Assembly: GCA_963792895.1 (NCBI GenBank)
Contig: CAWBYA010000003.1
Coordinates: 248,001 to 312,000 of the forward strand
Source: UBA6912 sp963792895
Lineage (GTDB): Bacteria; Actinomycetota; Acidimicrobiia; Spongiisociales; UBA5794
DNA length: 64,000 nucleotides
Reading direction: 5' to 3'
Shown piece by piece: positions 1-8,115 of this stretch (its first letter is position 1; every line of letters begins with the position of its first letter). The notes beneath the pieces are model-generated. The model made no database searches, was not told the DNA's origin, and saw nothing but the letters and a program-made list of their open reading frames with translations. The position numbers were made by a program, and so were the translations under genes.

Positions 1-792
1 CGGGTCGTCGGTGCCCACCCAGTCGAACTCGGCGTGAAAGCGCGAGCGCCCCGGTGGGACGCTGGTCCGCCCCCACCCGACGACGACCGGTGCCGTACTC
101 GCCCGCACGTCGTCGCGTGTCCACAGGAACGCCGCGCCCTTCGGCGCACACATCCATTTGTGGCAGTTTCCCGTGTAGTAGGCGGCGCCGATGTCGGCCA
201 CAGCAAGGTCGAGCATGCCGGGGGCGTGGGCCCCATCGACCAGCACGGGAATGTTGCGATTCTCGAGCGCGTCCACTATCTCGCTGAGCGGGAACACGAT
301 GGCCGTAGGGCTGGTGACATGGTCGATCATGGCGAGCCTGGTGCGCGGTGTGACGGCAGCCTCGATGGCATCGACGATCTCGTCTGGTCCGCTGACGGGC
401 ATCCGCACGTGGGCGGCGACGACGTTCGCTCCAGCAGCACCTGCCACGAAGTCGACGGCATTGCGTGCTGCCCCGTACGCGTGGTCGGTGACGAGGATCT
501 CGTCGCCCGGTAGCAGTCCGAGCGAGCGGAGCACGGCATTGACGCCTGTCGAGGCATTGGGAACAAACGCAAGGCCCGCGGGATCAGCGCCGACGAACCC
601 GGCGAGGCGATCGCGGGCGTGGTCGAGGTGACGGAACAGCTCTCGCCCCAAGAACCGCACAGGATTGGCTTCCATCCGGCGGCGCCACTCGGTCTGGCGC
701 TCGAGCACCCGCCGCGGGGTCGCCCCAAATGACCCGTGGTTGAGGTGGACGACGCCGGGATCGAGGTCCCACAGATCGGCGGATGCCGTCAT
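1..792 (-). CDS. PLP-dependent class V aminotransferase, CefD-like (partial)
   Basis: The first 264 codons are present; the C-terminus lies beyond base 1. The N-terminus reads LNHGSFGATPR (about residues 17-27), the motif seen in isopenicillin N epimerase/cysteine desulfurase-like class V enzymes. VDGAHAPG (about 188-195) supplies the Asp that contacts the PLP ring nitrogen, and GNCHKWMCAPKG contains the likely Schiff-base lysine (about residue 212). It uses PLP as cofactor; the substrate cannot be told from sequence. The ATG overlaps the TGA of menA by four bases (ATGA), so it is probably translated from the menB-menA transcript. The link with menaquinone synthesis may be only positional. 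SufS-type cysteine desulfurase is an alternative, but the HGSFG start favours the CefD-like branch. Confidence 0.85.
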   Translation of the reverse strand, partial: MTASADLWDLDPGVVHLNHGSFGATPRRVLERQTEWRRRMEANPVRFLGRELFRHLDHARDRLAGFVGADPAGLAFVPNASTGVNAVLRSLGLLPGDEILVTDHAYGAARNAVDFVAGAAGANVVAAHVRMPVSGPDEIVDAIEAAVTPRTRLAMIDHVTSPTAIVFPLSEIVDALENRNIPVLVDGAHAPGMLDLAVADIGAAYYTGNCHKWMCAPKGAAFLWTRDDVRASTAPVVVGWGRTSVPPGRSRFHAEFDWVGTDDP

Positions 793-1667
793 ACCAGAGC
801 CCCGATGGCGAACAGGATGCCGACGGCGAGTTGGAGGCGGGCCGTTCCCTTCAGCGCAGCGATGAGGGGAGGGCCTTCGACGGCGCTCGCAACGGCGCGC
901 ACGACGGGAATCGCAAGCGGCAGGGCGAGGAGCGCCAGTGCCGACCACGGTGGGATCCAACGGGCGACGGCGGCGACCGCCACTACTGCAAATGCGGCGA
1001 GGACGATGATCGAGAACAGTGTTTGGGTCCGGGTGCGACCCAGTTTGACGGCCAGTGTGCGCTTCCCGGCCGCAGTGTCGGTTGCGATGTCTCGGATGTT
1101 GTTGGCGACGAGGATCGCAGTGGCGAGACATCCCATGACGATGCCGCCGATCCAGGCATCCAGCCCCACCACCTGGTCGTAGACGAACCTGGTGCCCGCC
1201 GTTGCGACCAGGCCGAAGAACACGAACACGAAGACCTCGCCGTAGCCTCGGTAGCCGTAGGGAACCGGGCCGCCCGTGTAGCCCAGGGCAGCGACGATCG
1301 ACAGCACACCGATCACGATGATGAGCGGTCCGGCCAGCCAGGCGAGGTACACCCCAATCAGCACGGCGGCTCCGAAAACCGCAGCGATGCCGATGCGCAT
1401 CTGGCCGGGTGTGATGAGCCCGGATGCGACTGCTCGTTGCGGCCCGATGCGCTCCTCGGTGTCGGCGCCGCGGGCGGCGTCCGAGTAGTCGTTCGCGTAG
1501 TTGACGCCGATCTGGATGAGGATTGCTGCAGCAAGGATCGCCACGAAGGGGAGCCAGCGGAACGCGCCGGCACGGTGGGCGAGGGCGCTGCCCACGACGA
1601 CGGGAGCGATCGCCGCCCACAGCGTCGGCGGCCGCGCTGCCAAGATCCAGGGACGGAGGGCGCTCAC
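789..1667 (-). CDS. menA: 1,4-dihydroxy-2-naphthoate polyprenyltransferase
   Basis: Integral-membrane UbiA-family prenyltransferase of about 292 residues that attaches the polyprenyl tail to 1,4-dihydroxy-2-naphthoate, giving demethylmenaquinone. Both Asp-rich motifs are visible: NYANDYSDAARGAD in the first cytoplasmic loop, and NNIRDIATDTAAGKRTL in the second, for Mg-diphosphate binding. Around eight hydrophobic helices fill the rest. I chose the GTG at 1667 because GAGG lies five bases upstream and the family's N-terminus (WILAARPPTL) begins right after it. Reading further upstream enters menB. It starts eight bases after the menB stop and its own stop overlaps the next gene, so menB-menA-aminotransferase look like one operon. 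Confidence 0.93.
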   Translation of the reverse strand: MSALRPWILAARPPTLWAAIAPVVVGSALAHRAGAFRWLPFVAILAAAILIQIGVNYANDYSDAARGADTEERIGPQRAVASGLITPGQMRIGIAAVFGAAVLIGVYLAWLAGPLIIVIGVLSIVAALGYTGGPVPYGYRGYGEVFVFVFFGLVATAGTRFVYDQVVGLDAWIGGIVMGCLATAILVANNIRDIATDTAAGKRTLAVKLGRTRTQTLFSIIVLAAFAVVAVAAVARWIPPWSALALLALPLAIPVVRAVASAVEGPPLIAALKGTARLQLAVGILFAIGALV

Positions 1668-1674
1668 GATTGCC

Positions 1675-2565
1675 TCAGAAGTGCCAGGGGAATCGCGTGT
1701 AGTCCTGGTCGCGCTTCTCGAGAAACGCGTCTCTCCCCTCTTGCGCTTCATCGGTGCCGTACGCCAGTCGGGTTGCCTCGCCTGCGAACAGCTGCTGCCC
1801 GACGAGCCCCTCGTCGGGGAGGTTGAAGGCGTACTTGAGCATCCGCTGCGCGGTCGGCGACTTGGCGACGATCTCGTTCGCCCATTCGAGCGCGACCCGC
1901 TCGAGGTCGGCATGGGGCACGACGGCGTTCACCATTCCCATCTGGAACGCATCCCCGGCCGAGTAGTCACGGCCGAGGAAGAAGATCTCGCGGGCGCGCT
2001 TCTGGCCGACCTGGCGGGCCAGCAGCGCCGAGCCGTAGCCGCCGTCGAAGCTGGCGACGTCTGCGTCGGTTTGTTTGAAGACGGCGTGCTCCTCACTGGC
2101 GAGAGTGAGGTCGCACACCACGTGCAGGCTGTGGCCCCCGCCGACGGCCCATCCGGGGACGACGGCGATGACGATTTTGGGCATGAACCTGATGAGCCGC
2201 TGTACCTCGAGGATGTGGAGGCGCCCGAGCCGAGCCGGATCGACGTCCAGGCCGTCTGCGTACTTGTAGCCGTCCTTGCCCCTTATGCGCTGGTCGCCGC
2301 CCGAGCAGAACGCCCATCCGCCGTCCTTCGGTGACGGCCCGTTGCCGGTGAGCAGCACGCAGCCGACGTCAGGGGTCATTCGAGCATGGTCGAGCGCTCG
2401 GTACAGCTCGTCGACCGTTTGCGGCCGGAACGCATTGCGGACCTCAGGACGATCGAACGCGATCCGCACCGCACCGACACCGACGGCGCGGTGATAGGTG
2501 ATGTCGGTGAGGTCGAAGCCGGGAACGGGCTCCCAGGCGGCAGCGTCGAAGATCTCGGAGACCAT
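1675..2565 (-). CDS. menB: 1,4-dihydroxy-2-naphthoyl-CoA synthase
   Basis: Crotonase-fold enzyme of 296 residues that cyclises o-succinylbenzoyl-CoA to 1,4-dihydroxy-2-naphthoyl-CoA in menaquinone synthesis. Diagnostic segments are FCSGGDQRIRGKDGY (oxyanion-hole region and the MenB-specific loop), PGWAVGGGHSLHVVCDLTLAS, and KQTDADVASFDGGYGSALLA with the catalytic Asp. The C-terminus FPWHF is close to the FPW-aromatic ending usual for MenB, and the length is normal. It diverges from menE with only a few bases between the start codons. Its ATG lacks a Shine-Dalgarno sequence and follows a TACAGT box by 11 bases, so the transcript is probably leaderless or nearly so. Confidence 0.96.
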   Translation of the reverse strand: MVSEIFDAAAWEPVPGFDLTDITYHRAVGVGAVRIAFDRPEVRNAFRPQTVDELYRALDHARMTPDVGCVLLTGNGPSPKDGGWAFCSGGDQRIRGKDGYKYADGLDVDPARLGRLHILEVQRLIRFMPKIVIAVVPGWAVGGGHSLHVVCDLTLASEEHAVFKQTDADVASFDGGYGSALLARQVGQKRAREIFFLGRDYSAGDAFQMGMVNAVVPHADLERVALEWANEIVAKSPTAQRMLKYAFNLPDEGLVGQQLFAGEATRLAYGTDEAQEGRDAFLEKRDQDYTRFPWHF

Positions 2566-2575
2566 GGTCGGTCGA

Positions 2576-2582
2576 TACTGTA
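2576..2582. promoter_or_regulatory. Shared palindromic -10 box between menB and menE
   Basis: TACTGTA reads TACTGT on the plus strand, ten bases before the menE ATG at 2592, and TACAGT on the minus strand, 11 bases before the menB ATG at 2565. Both fit the actinobacterial TAnnnT -10 consensus. The whole interval between the two ATGs is 26 bases, so one symmetric element could drive both directions with leaders of only a few bases. This is inference from sequence. Confidence 0.5.
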
Positions 2583-2591
2583 GTGACGGCC

Positions 2592-3986
2592 ATGGCGCTC
2601 ACCCCGACCACAGATTGGCTGCGGCTCGCTGCAGACGCCCACCCGGATGCGCTCGCGGTGGTGACGGGCGAGCAGCGCCTCACCTACGCCGCCCTCGACG
2701 ATCTGGTCGTTCGCACCGCAGGCGTTCTGGCAGGCAGCTTCGGGGTCGGTCCCGGGACCCGACTGGGTGTCGTCTGCGTCGCCGAATCCCGGCTCGACAC
2801 CGTTGCGTTGCTGTGGGCCACGTGGCGACTCGGTGCCACCGCCGTCGTGCTCGATCCAGCGAGCCCGCGCCACCTGTCCGGCAGCGCCCGCCTACGGGAA
2901 CGGTTGGGCCTTTCCGAGGTCGTGGCTCGGGTCGAGCCGGTTGCGACCGAACCGGCCGTACCCAGTCTGGTGCCGGAGCCGGGCGCAGCCCACACGTGGG
3001 TGCCGACCTCTGGCTCTTCCGGAGCCCCACGCGTGGTGATCCTCACGCACGGCAACGTTGCGGCGGCCGTCGCCGCCTCTGGGGCGCGTCTCGGCAACAC
3101 CTCAGCCGACCGGTGGCTACTGGCGCTTCCCCTCTTCCACGTCGGCGGACTCTCGATCCTGTGGCGCTCGGCGGCGGCGGCTGGAGCTGTGATCCTCCAC
3201 GACCGCTTCGATGCCGAGCTGGTCGCCGCGGCGCTTCGCACCGGCGAGATCACGATCGCCAGCCTCGTGCCGACGATGCTGTCTCGAGTCCTCGACGTCG
3301 ACCGTGGGCCGTTCGGTCGGGTGCGGGCGGTGCTGGTCGGCGGTGCGTTGGCGGCGCCCAGCCTGATCGACCGAGGGCTCGCGGCGGGCCTTCCCGTGCT
3401 GGCGACCTACGGCATGACCGAGGCGTGCTCCCAAGTGGCGACGGTGGCGCCGGGCGACGAGGCGGCGAGCCTGGTGTCCGTTGGCCATCCGCTCGACGGC
3501 GTGACCGTTGCGATCGATCCTGCCGACGAGAGCGGAATCGGCGAGATCCTGGTCGACGGTCCCAATGTGTCGCCCGGCTACGCCTTCGAGCCGCCGCGGG
3601 TCGGACCCCACCGCACGGGTGATCTGGGGCAGCTGAGAGACGACGGTCGCCTGGTCGTGATCGGCCGCACCGACGACCTGATCGTCACCGGTGGCGAGAA
3701 CGTTGCGCCCGCGACCGTCGAGGCGGCTCTTGCGGCCCATCCCGGGGTCCGTCACGTCGTCGTGCATGGCGTCCCCGACGGCGAATGGGGTGAGATCGTC
3801 GTCGCCGTTGTCGTGGTGACGGTCGAAGGGGTGACGGCTGCCGACCTCGCCGACTTCGCCAAGACCCAGCTCGCGCCCGCTCAGCGGCCTCGACGTTGGC
3901 GTTTCGTTGCCGATCTCCCGCTTCTGCCCAACGGGAAGTTCGACAGGCGGGCCGTCGAGGAGGAGACGCTGGGGTTGCGAGGCTGA
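2592..3986 (+). CDS. menE: o-Succinylbenzoate-CoA ligase
   Basis: ANL-superfamily adenylate-forming enzyme that activates o-succinylbenzoate to its CoA thioester, the substrate for MenB. Visible motifs in order: TSGSSGAPRVVILTHGN (A3 phosphate loop), PLFHVGGLSIL, ATYGMTEACSQVA (A5), TGDLGQLRDDGRLVVIGRTD (A7/A8 hinge), GGENVAPATVE, and LPNGKFDRRAV (A10 with the catalytic lysine). The 464-residue length is typical. A GTG at 2583 is in frame but would overlap the proposed -10 box, so the ATG at 2592 is preferred. Location opposite menB and menA makes MenE a much better call than a generic fatty acyl-CoA ligase. Confidence 0.92.
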   Translation: MALTPTTDWLRLAADAHPDALAVVTGEQRLTYAALDDLVVRTAGVLAGSFGVGPGTRLGVVCVAESRLDTVALLWATWRLGATAVVLDPASPRHLSGSARLRERLGLSEVVARVEPVATEPAVPSLVPEPGAAHTWVPTSGSSGAPRVVILTHGNVAAAVAASGARLGNTSADRWLLALPLFHVGGLSILWRSAAAAGAVILHDRFDAELVAAALRTGEITIASLVPTMLSRVLDVDRGPFGRVRAVLVGGALAAPSLIDRGLAAGLPVLATYGMTEACSQVATVAPGDEAASLVSVGHPLDGVTVAIDPADESGIGEILVDGPNVSPGYAFEPPRVGPHRTGDLGQLRDDGRLVVIGRTDDLIVTGGENVAPATVEAALAAHPGVRHVVVHGVPDGEWGEIVVAVVVVTVEGVTAADLADFAKTQLAPAQRPRRWRFVADLPLLPNGKFDRRAVEEETLGLRG

Positions 3987-3992
3987 TACCGT
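3987..3992 (+). promoter_or_regulatory. -10 box, leaderless start of the SDR gene
   Basis: TACCGT ends seven bases before the ATG at 4000, so transcription should start at or next to the start codon. No Shine-Dalgarno sequence precedes that ATG. Confidence 0.45.
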
Positions 3993-3999
3993 CACATCC

Positions 4000-4788
4000 A
4001 TGGATCTTGGACTCAGTGGCAAGCGGGCCCTCGTTGCTGCGTCGTCGTCAGGGCTCGGATACGCAATCGCCCGTGACCTGGCCGGTCAAGGCGCCGTCGT
4101 CGCCATGGCCAGTCGCAATCGGGAACGGATCGAGGACGCTGCACGGCACATCCGCACCGAGGTGGAGGACGCCGTCGTGCTTTCGTCCGTGTGCGACGTG
4201 GCAGACGACGCCTCGATCCGGCGATGGGTGGACGAAGCGTCGGCGGCGATGGGAGGAATCGACCTGGTGGTGGCCAATGCCGGTGGCCCGCCGTACGGCA
4301 CCTTTGCCGATCTGAGCTACGACGAATGGGAAATCGGCTACCGGTTGACGCTGGCATCGGCGGTGTCCTTTGCTCGCCATGCGCGGCCCCACCTCGGCCG
4401 AGGCGCCGCGGTCTTGTTCATGACGTCGGCCTCCGTGAAGGAACCGATCCCCAACCTCGTTCTGTCGGGTGTCTACCGCGCCGGCGTCGCTGCCCTCGCC
4501 AAGACCCTCGCTCTCGAGTGGGGACAGGATGGGATCCGCGTCAACCACCTCATCCCCGGACGAATCGCCACCGAGCGGGTGATGCAACTGGATGCCGATT
4601 CGGCGAGTCGTCGGGGTGTCACCATCGAGGATGTGCAGCAGGCGAGTCGAGCGGCGATCCCGATGGGCCGGTACGGAACACCCGACGAATACGCAAACGC
4701 AGCGGTGTTCTTGCTCTCCGACGCCGCCGGCTACATCACAGGGGCGACGCTCCAGGTGGATGGAGGGCTCATCCACGCCGTGATGTGA
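4000..4788 (+). CDS. SDR-family oxidoreductase lacking the catalytic lysine
   Basis: Rossmann-fold protein of 262 residues. The cofactor loop AASSSGLGYAIA, the NAGGPPYG turn and the C-terminal GYITGATLQVDGG are typical of FabG-like SDRs. The active-site segment reads YRAGVAALAKT: aligned to the usual YxxxK, the tyrosine is kept but the lysine position is valine. A branch of FabG-like proteins with SVKEPIP-type motifs, to which this belongs, commonly departs from YxxxK, so it may use another lysine or not be a classical reductase. Substrate unknown. It starts 13 bases after menE; a TACCGT box seven bases before the ATG suggests its own leaderless transcript. The ATG was chosen over an upstream extension that would run into menE. 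Confidence 0.85.
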   Translation: MDLGLSGKRALVAASSSGLGYAIARDLAGQGAVVAMASRNRERIEDAARHIRTEVEDAVVLSSVCDVADDASIRRWVDEASAAMGGIDLVVANAGGPPYGTFADLSYDEWEIGYRLTLASAVSFARHARPHLGRGAAVLFMTSASVKEPIPNLVLSGVYRAGVAALAKTLALEWGQDGIRVNHLIPGRIATERVMQLDADSASRRGVTIEDVQQASRAAIPMGRYGTPDEYANAAVFLLSDAAGYITGATLQVDGGLIHAVM

Positions 4789-4803
4789 CGACGCATCACT
4801 CGA

Positions 4804-5949
4804 TCAAGCGACCGGCGCCGGTTCCGTCGTCTCCGGCTCAGGCGTGCCGAGGGCGCGCAGGGCGGTCGCTCTCGCAAGGTCTGCGGGCGTGACCAGACCC
4901 GCCGGAAGCCCGTCGACGGTGACGACGATCAGCTTGGTCGCATCGCTCAGCGCATCTCGCGCCGGAGTGCCTGCGTCGGCGAGCTTTGGCTCAGCCCACG
5001 GCAGGTCGCGAATGCGCAACGGTACCGACGACTTCTTGGCCATGGGGGGCCCGAGCCTGGCGAGTTCCGCAACCGTCACGACGGCCGTGGGCGACCCGTC
5101 AAAACCGACGGCGAGAATGCGGTCGGACGAACTGAGCGGCCCGGAGAGAACATCCTCCACGAGCGTCCAGTCTGCGAGCTGCGGAGGGAGCGGTCGCATG
5201 AAATCGGCGATGGGTCGATCCCCGAGAACAGCAGTCAGCTCGCCGGCCTGTTGCTCCTGTCGCGCCGCGGTGGCGAGGAACCATCCGATCATCGCGGTCC
5301 ACAACCCGCCGATGCTGCCGAGAACGAAGAGCTCGAGCATGCCCGCTCCCACCAGGATGCCGCCGAGCACTCGCCCGGCTCGTGACGCTCCGACCGTGGC
5401 GCGCTCCCGGCTTCCCCGGCGGCGCCACAACCACGCGTGGAGGAGCCGACCACCATCGAGGGGCGCTCCCGGCAGGAGATTGAAAACGGCAAGGATGAGG
5501 TTGACGCCGGCCAGCCATTGCAGAGTTGCTCCCACCACGGGAAGCACGCCGGCGACGGCCAGCAGCAGCGAAGCGGCGCCCAGGACGACGGCAAGCGCCA
5601 CGCTCGAGGCGGGGCCGACACCGGCGATACGAGCCTCGGCGCGAGGCGTTGGCGCCTCCTTCTCGAGGTGGGCGACGCCGCCGAGGAGCCACAACGTGAT
5701 CGACTTCACTTCGACCCCGTAGCCTCTGGCAACGAGCGCGTGTGCTCCCTCGTGCACGAGGATGGAGGCGAGCAGGCCTACGCCTGCTGCGAGTCCGGCG
5801 GTTGCGTACGTCAGCGACGACTCATCCGGCGCGAGGTTGGGAAGGACCGAGTTCGCAACCAAAAGGCCAACGAGTCCTGCAATGACTGCAGCTCCCCAGT
5901 GAGCCTCGATGGGGATTCCCCGGAACGTGCCGATGCGGAATGTGCGCAT
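4804..5949 (-). CDS. Site-2 protease family membrane metalloprotease with CBS-like tail
   Basis: M50-type intramembrane zinc protease of 381 residues. The N-terminus has two hydrophobic segments, then LVHEGAHALVARGYG carrying HExxH, a GVGPASSVALAV helix, and NLLPGAPLDGGRLLHAW with the third zinc ligand (Asp of LDGGR). From about residue 240 a soluble region (IADFMRPLPPQ, VVTVAELARLGPP, LIVVTVDGLPAGLVTPADLARA) resembles a pair of CBS domains, as in Rip3-like or archaeal S2P proteins. Such proteases cut anti-sigma factors or other membrane proteins; the substrate here is unknown. GAGGAGG lies just upstream of the ATG, a conventional ribosome-binding site unlike many genes nearby. It converges with the SDR gene, separated by 15 bases. 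Confidence 0.9.
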   Translation of the reverse strand: MRTFRIGTFRGIPIEAHWGAAVIAGLVGLLVANSVLPNLAPDESSLTYATAGLAAGVGLLASILVHEGAHALVARGYGVEVKSITLWLLGGVAHLEKEAPTPRAEARIAGVGPASSVALAVVLGAASLLLAVAGVLPVVGATLQWLAGVNLILAVFNLLPGAPLDGGRLLHAWLWRRRGSRERATVGASRAGRVLGGILVGAGMLELFVLGSIGGLWTAMIGWFLATAARQEQQAGELTAVLGDRPIADFMRPLPPQLADWTLVEDVLSGPLSSSDRILAVGFDGSPTAVVTVAELARLGPPMAKKSSVPLRIRDLPWAEPKLADAGTPARDALSDATKLIVVTVDGLPAGLVTPADLARATALRALGTPEPETTEPAPVA

Positions 5950-6065
5950 GACCTCCTCGCTTTCGGTGTCCTATGCGACAACACGAGTTGCCTCACCACT
6001 ATTTCGATGCTGATGCCGTCGTTGGATGGTCCGATCGCCGGCTTCGTCGCTGGCGTTGGGGTGAT

Positions 6066-8024
6066 TCAATCGTCTTCGTGGGCGAGGCCCATCCGGCGCA
6101 GAAAGGCATCGCTGGTTGGTTCGCGCCCGAGGAAGTCCCGCAGGTGGTCGATCGCATCGCGCGTGCCTCCGGTGGCGAGGACCGCATCCCGGTACCGGCG
6201 ACCCACCTCCGGGCTCGTGATGCCGATGCGCTCGAACTCGGAGAACATGTCGTCCCCGTACACCCTGGCCCACAGGTACCCGTAGTAGCCGGCGTCGTAG
6301 CCGCCCATCAGGTGGCCGAAGCCGGCAGGGAAGAACGTGTCCTCGTGGAAGGGCAGCAGCGTGTGTTGGTAGGCAGTGCGGTAGGCGTCCATGAGATCCG
6401 GGGCTTCAGCCACTGCGTGCATGCCGAGGTCCAGCTTCCCGAGAAACACTTGGCGCAAGTCGAACAGGGCCGCATTGAGGTCGCGTGCGGCAACGAGGCG
6501 CTCGACCAACTCGACGGGAATCGGCTCGCCGGTCGCATGGTGGCGGGCGAACCGCCCGAGCACCTCCGGCTCCCACATCCAGTTCTCCATGATTTGCGAC
6601 GGTGCCTCGACGAAGTCCCATTCCGTGTCGTACCCGGAGAAGCGGTAGGTGTCGACGGTGCTCAGGCAAAAATGGAGGATGTGGCCGAACTCGTGCCACA
6701 GGGTCAGCGCCTCGTCGTGCTTGAGGAGTGAAGGGCTCGAGTCCGTTGGTCGTGTGAAGTTGGCGACGATCGCGGCGACCGGCGGCCGGTACGAGCCATC
6801 GTCCTCTCTCCGTCCGTAGGTGATCGAGAAGGCTGCAGCATGGCCGAACTTGCCCTCGCGAGGGAAGAGGTCGGCGTAGAAGTATGCGATCGGCGTCGTG
6901 CCGCCTGCATTGCGGACCTCGTACAGGGTGACGTCTGCATGCCACGCCTTTGCGTCCTCGACCTCGGTGTATTCGAGCCCGAATACCTCGCCTGTCACCT
7001 CGAACATCCCGGCGACGACCCGTTCGAGAGAGAAGTAGGAGGCGACTTCGTCCGGGTCGATGCCGTACTCGCGTTTGCGCTGCAGGTTGTCGAGGTAGAC
7101 CGTGTCCCATGGTTCGACGCGGTCCCCGCCGAACTCAGAGCCCGCCAGCGCGGCGAGCGCCTCGAGTTCTCGTTCTGCCAGTGTCGTGAGACCCGGAACG
7201 ACGGAGTCGTAGAAATCGTCGACCTCGGTCGGCCCACCCGCCATCTTCACCTCCATGGCGAAGTCGGCCCACGTCGCAAAGCCCAGCAGTGAGGCGATCT
7301 CAGCCCTCAGCCGCACGGCCTCCTCGAGGAGCGGACGGTTGGCGGCCGCCGCTTTGTTCCAGAACTTGCGCTGGAGCCGGCGCCGGAGGTCCCGCTTCTC
7401 GGCCTGCCGCATGAACGGGAAGTAGTCGGGGTACGCCAGAGAGACGAAGTAGCCGCCGATGCGAGGGGCGAGGCGGGAGATGTACTCCTCGGGGAGACCT
7501 GCGAGATCGCCGCGTGTCACCTCCAAGCCATCTTCCCAGTCGTCGAGGTTCCGGCCGAACTCCACCTCCAGTTCGACGAGACGTCCCCGGAGCGTCTGGA
7601 GTCGATCTCGGGACGCGGCATCGAGGCCTTGGCCTGCACGCCTGAAGTCACGCATCGTGTGGTCGAGCAGCCGCCTCCGTTCCGCGTCGAGCGCACCGGC
7701 CTCATCGGATGCGGCGTATGCGTCGAGGACCTCGAACAGGTCGCGCCTGAACACGAGATCGGTTGCCCACTTGGTGAGCCGCTCCTCGGCCTCGCTCGCC
7801 GCCGCCCTGACGTCCCCGTCCGGGTGGACCCGGGCCATGAAGGCGCCGCGGCCGGACGCATCGCCGACCGCGGCCGCTGCCTTGTCCAGCAGGGCGAGTG
7901 TCGAGTCGAAGTCGAGTGTCGTCGCGGTCACTGCCGCAGCAACCAGGGCATCTGCGTCGTGGAGCGCAGCATCGGTGAGATCGGTCACAGACTGCGCCGT
8001 TACCGATGTGAAGTCGTGAGGCAT
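6066..8024 (-). CDS. M3-family oligopeptidase (thimet oligopeptidase/oligoendopeptidase F type)
   Basis: Zinc metallopeptidase of 652 residues. LTLWHEFGHILHF (about residue 444) carries HExxH; the third ligand is the Glu in WDFVEAPSQIMENWMW. The C-terminal GYDAGYYGYLWARVYGDDMF is the substrate-binding Tyr/Gly-rich segment of the M3 family. These enzymes are cytoplasmic and trim short peptides. The start at 8024 (MPHDF...) is preferred over in-frame extensions because TACGCT lies seven bases upstream, consistent with a leaderless mRNA, and the N-terminal helical domain begins there. It lies downstream of htrA in the same orientation but is separated from it by a strong hairpin, so it is probably a separate transcript. 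Confidence 0.92.
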   Translation of the reverse strand: MPHDFTSVTAQSVTDLTDAALHDADALVAAAVTATTLDFDSTLALLDKAAAAVGDASGRGAFMARVHPDGDVRAAASEAEERLTKWATDLVFRRDLFEVLDAYAASDEAGALDAERRRLLDHTMRDFRRAGQGLDAASRDRLQTLRGRLVELEVEFGRNLDDWEDGLEVTRGDLAGLPEEYISRLAPRIGGYFVSLAYPDYFPFMRQAEKRDLRRRLQRKFWNKAAAANRPLLEEAVRLRAEIASLLGFATWADFAMEVKMAGGPTEVDDFYDSVVPGLTTLAERELEALAALAGSEFGGDRVEPWDTVYLDNLQRKREYGIDPDEVASYFSLERVVAGMFEVTGEVFGLEYTEVEDAKAWHADVTLYEVRNAGGTTPIAYFYADLFPREGKFGHAAAFSITYGRREDDGSYRPPVAAIVANFTRPTDSSPSLLKHDEALTLWHEFGHILHFCLSTVDTYRFSGYDTEWDFVEAPSQIMENWMWEPEVLGRFARHHATGEPIPVELVERLVAARDLNAALFDLRQVFLGKLDLGMHAVAEAPDLMDAYRTAYQHTLLPFHEDTFFPAGFGHLMGGYDAGYYGYLWARVYGDDMFSEFERIGITSPEVGRRYRDAVLATGGTRDAIDHLRDFLGREPTSDAFLRRMGLAHEDD

Positions 8025-8031
8025 GGCAGTG

Positions 8032-8037
8032 AGCGTA
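8032..8037 (-). promoter_or_regulatory. -10 box, leaderless start of the M3 peptidase gene
   Basis: TACGCT on the minus strand ends seven bases before the ATG at 8024. It lies between that ATG and the htrA terminator hairpin. Confidence 0.5.
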
Positions 8038-8053
8038 CCGGCCGTGACGAAGA

Positions 8054-8086
8054 ACCAGGCGCTGGGGGAGGGATCCAGCGCCTGGT
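8054..8086 (-). terminator. Terminator hairpin after the HtrA-like gene
   Basis: Positions 8054-8065 and 8075-8086 form a perfect 12-bp inverted repeat (ACCAGGCGCTGG and its complement) with a nine-base loop. On the minus strand it is followed by TTCTTC. It lies 30 bases beyond the stop of the HtrA-like gene and before the promoter of the next gene. Confidence 0.7.
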
Positions 8087-8115
8087 GATGAGCCTTTGCG
8101 GTTACGACAGTGGGG

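Noticed and set aside
783..1826. Long plus-strand open frame opposite menA/menB
   Set aside because: Arg/Gly/Asp-rich composition typical of antisense frames in GC-rich genes; menA is clearly coding on the other strand.
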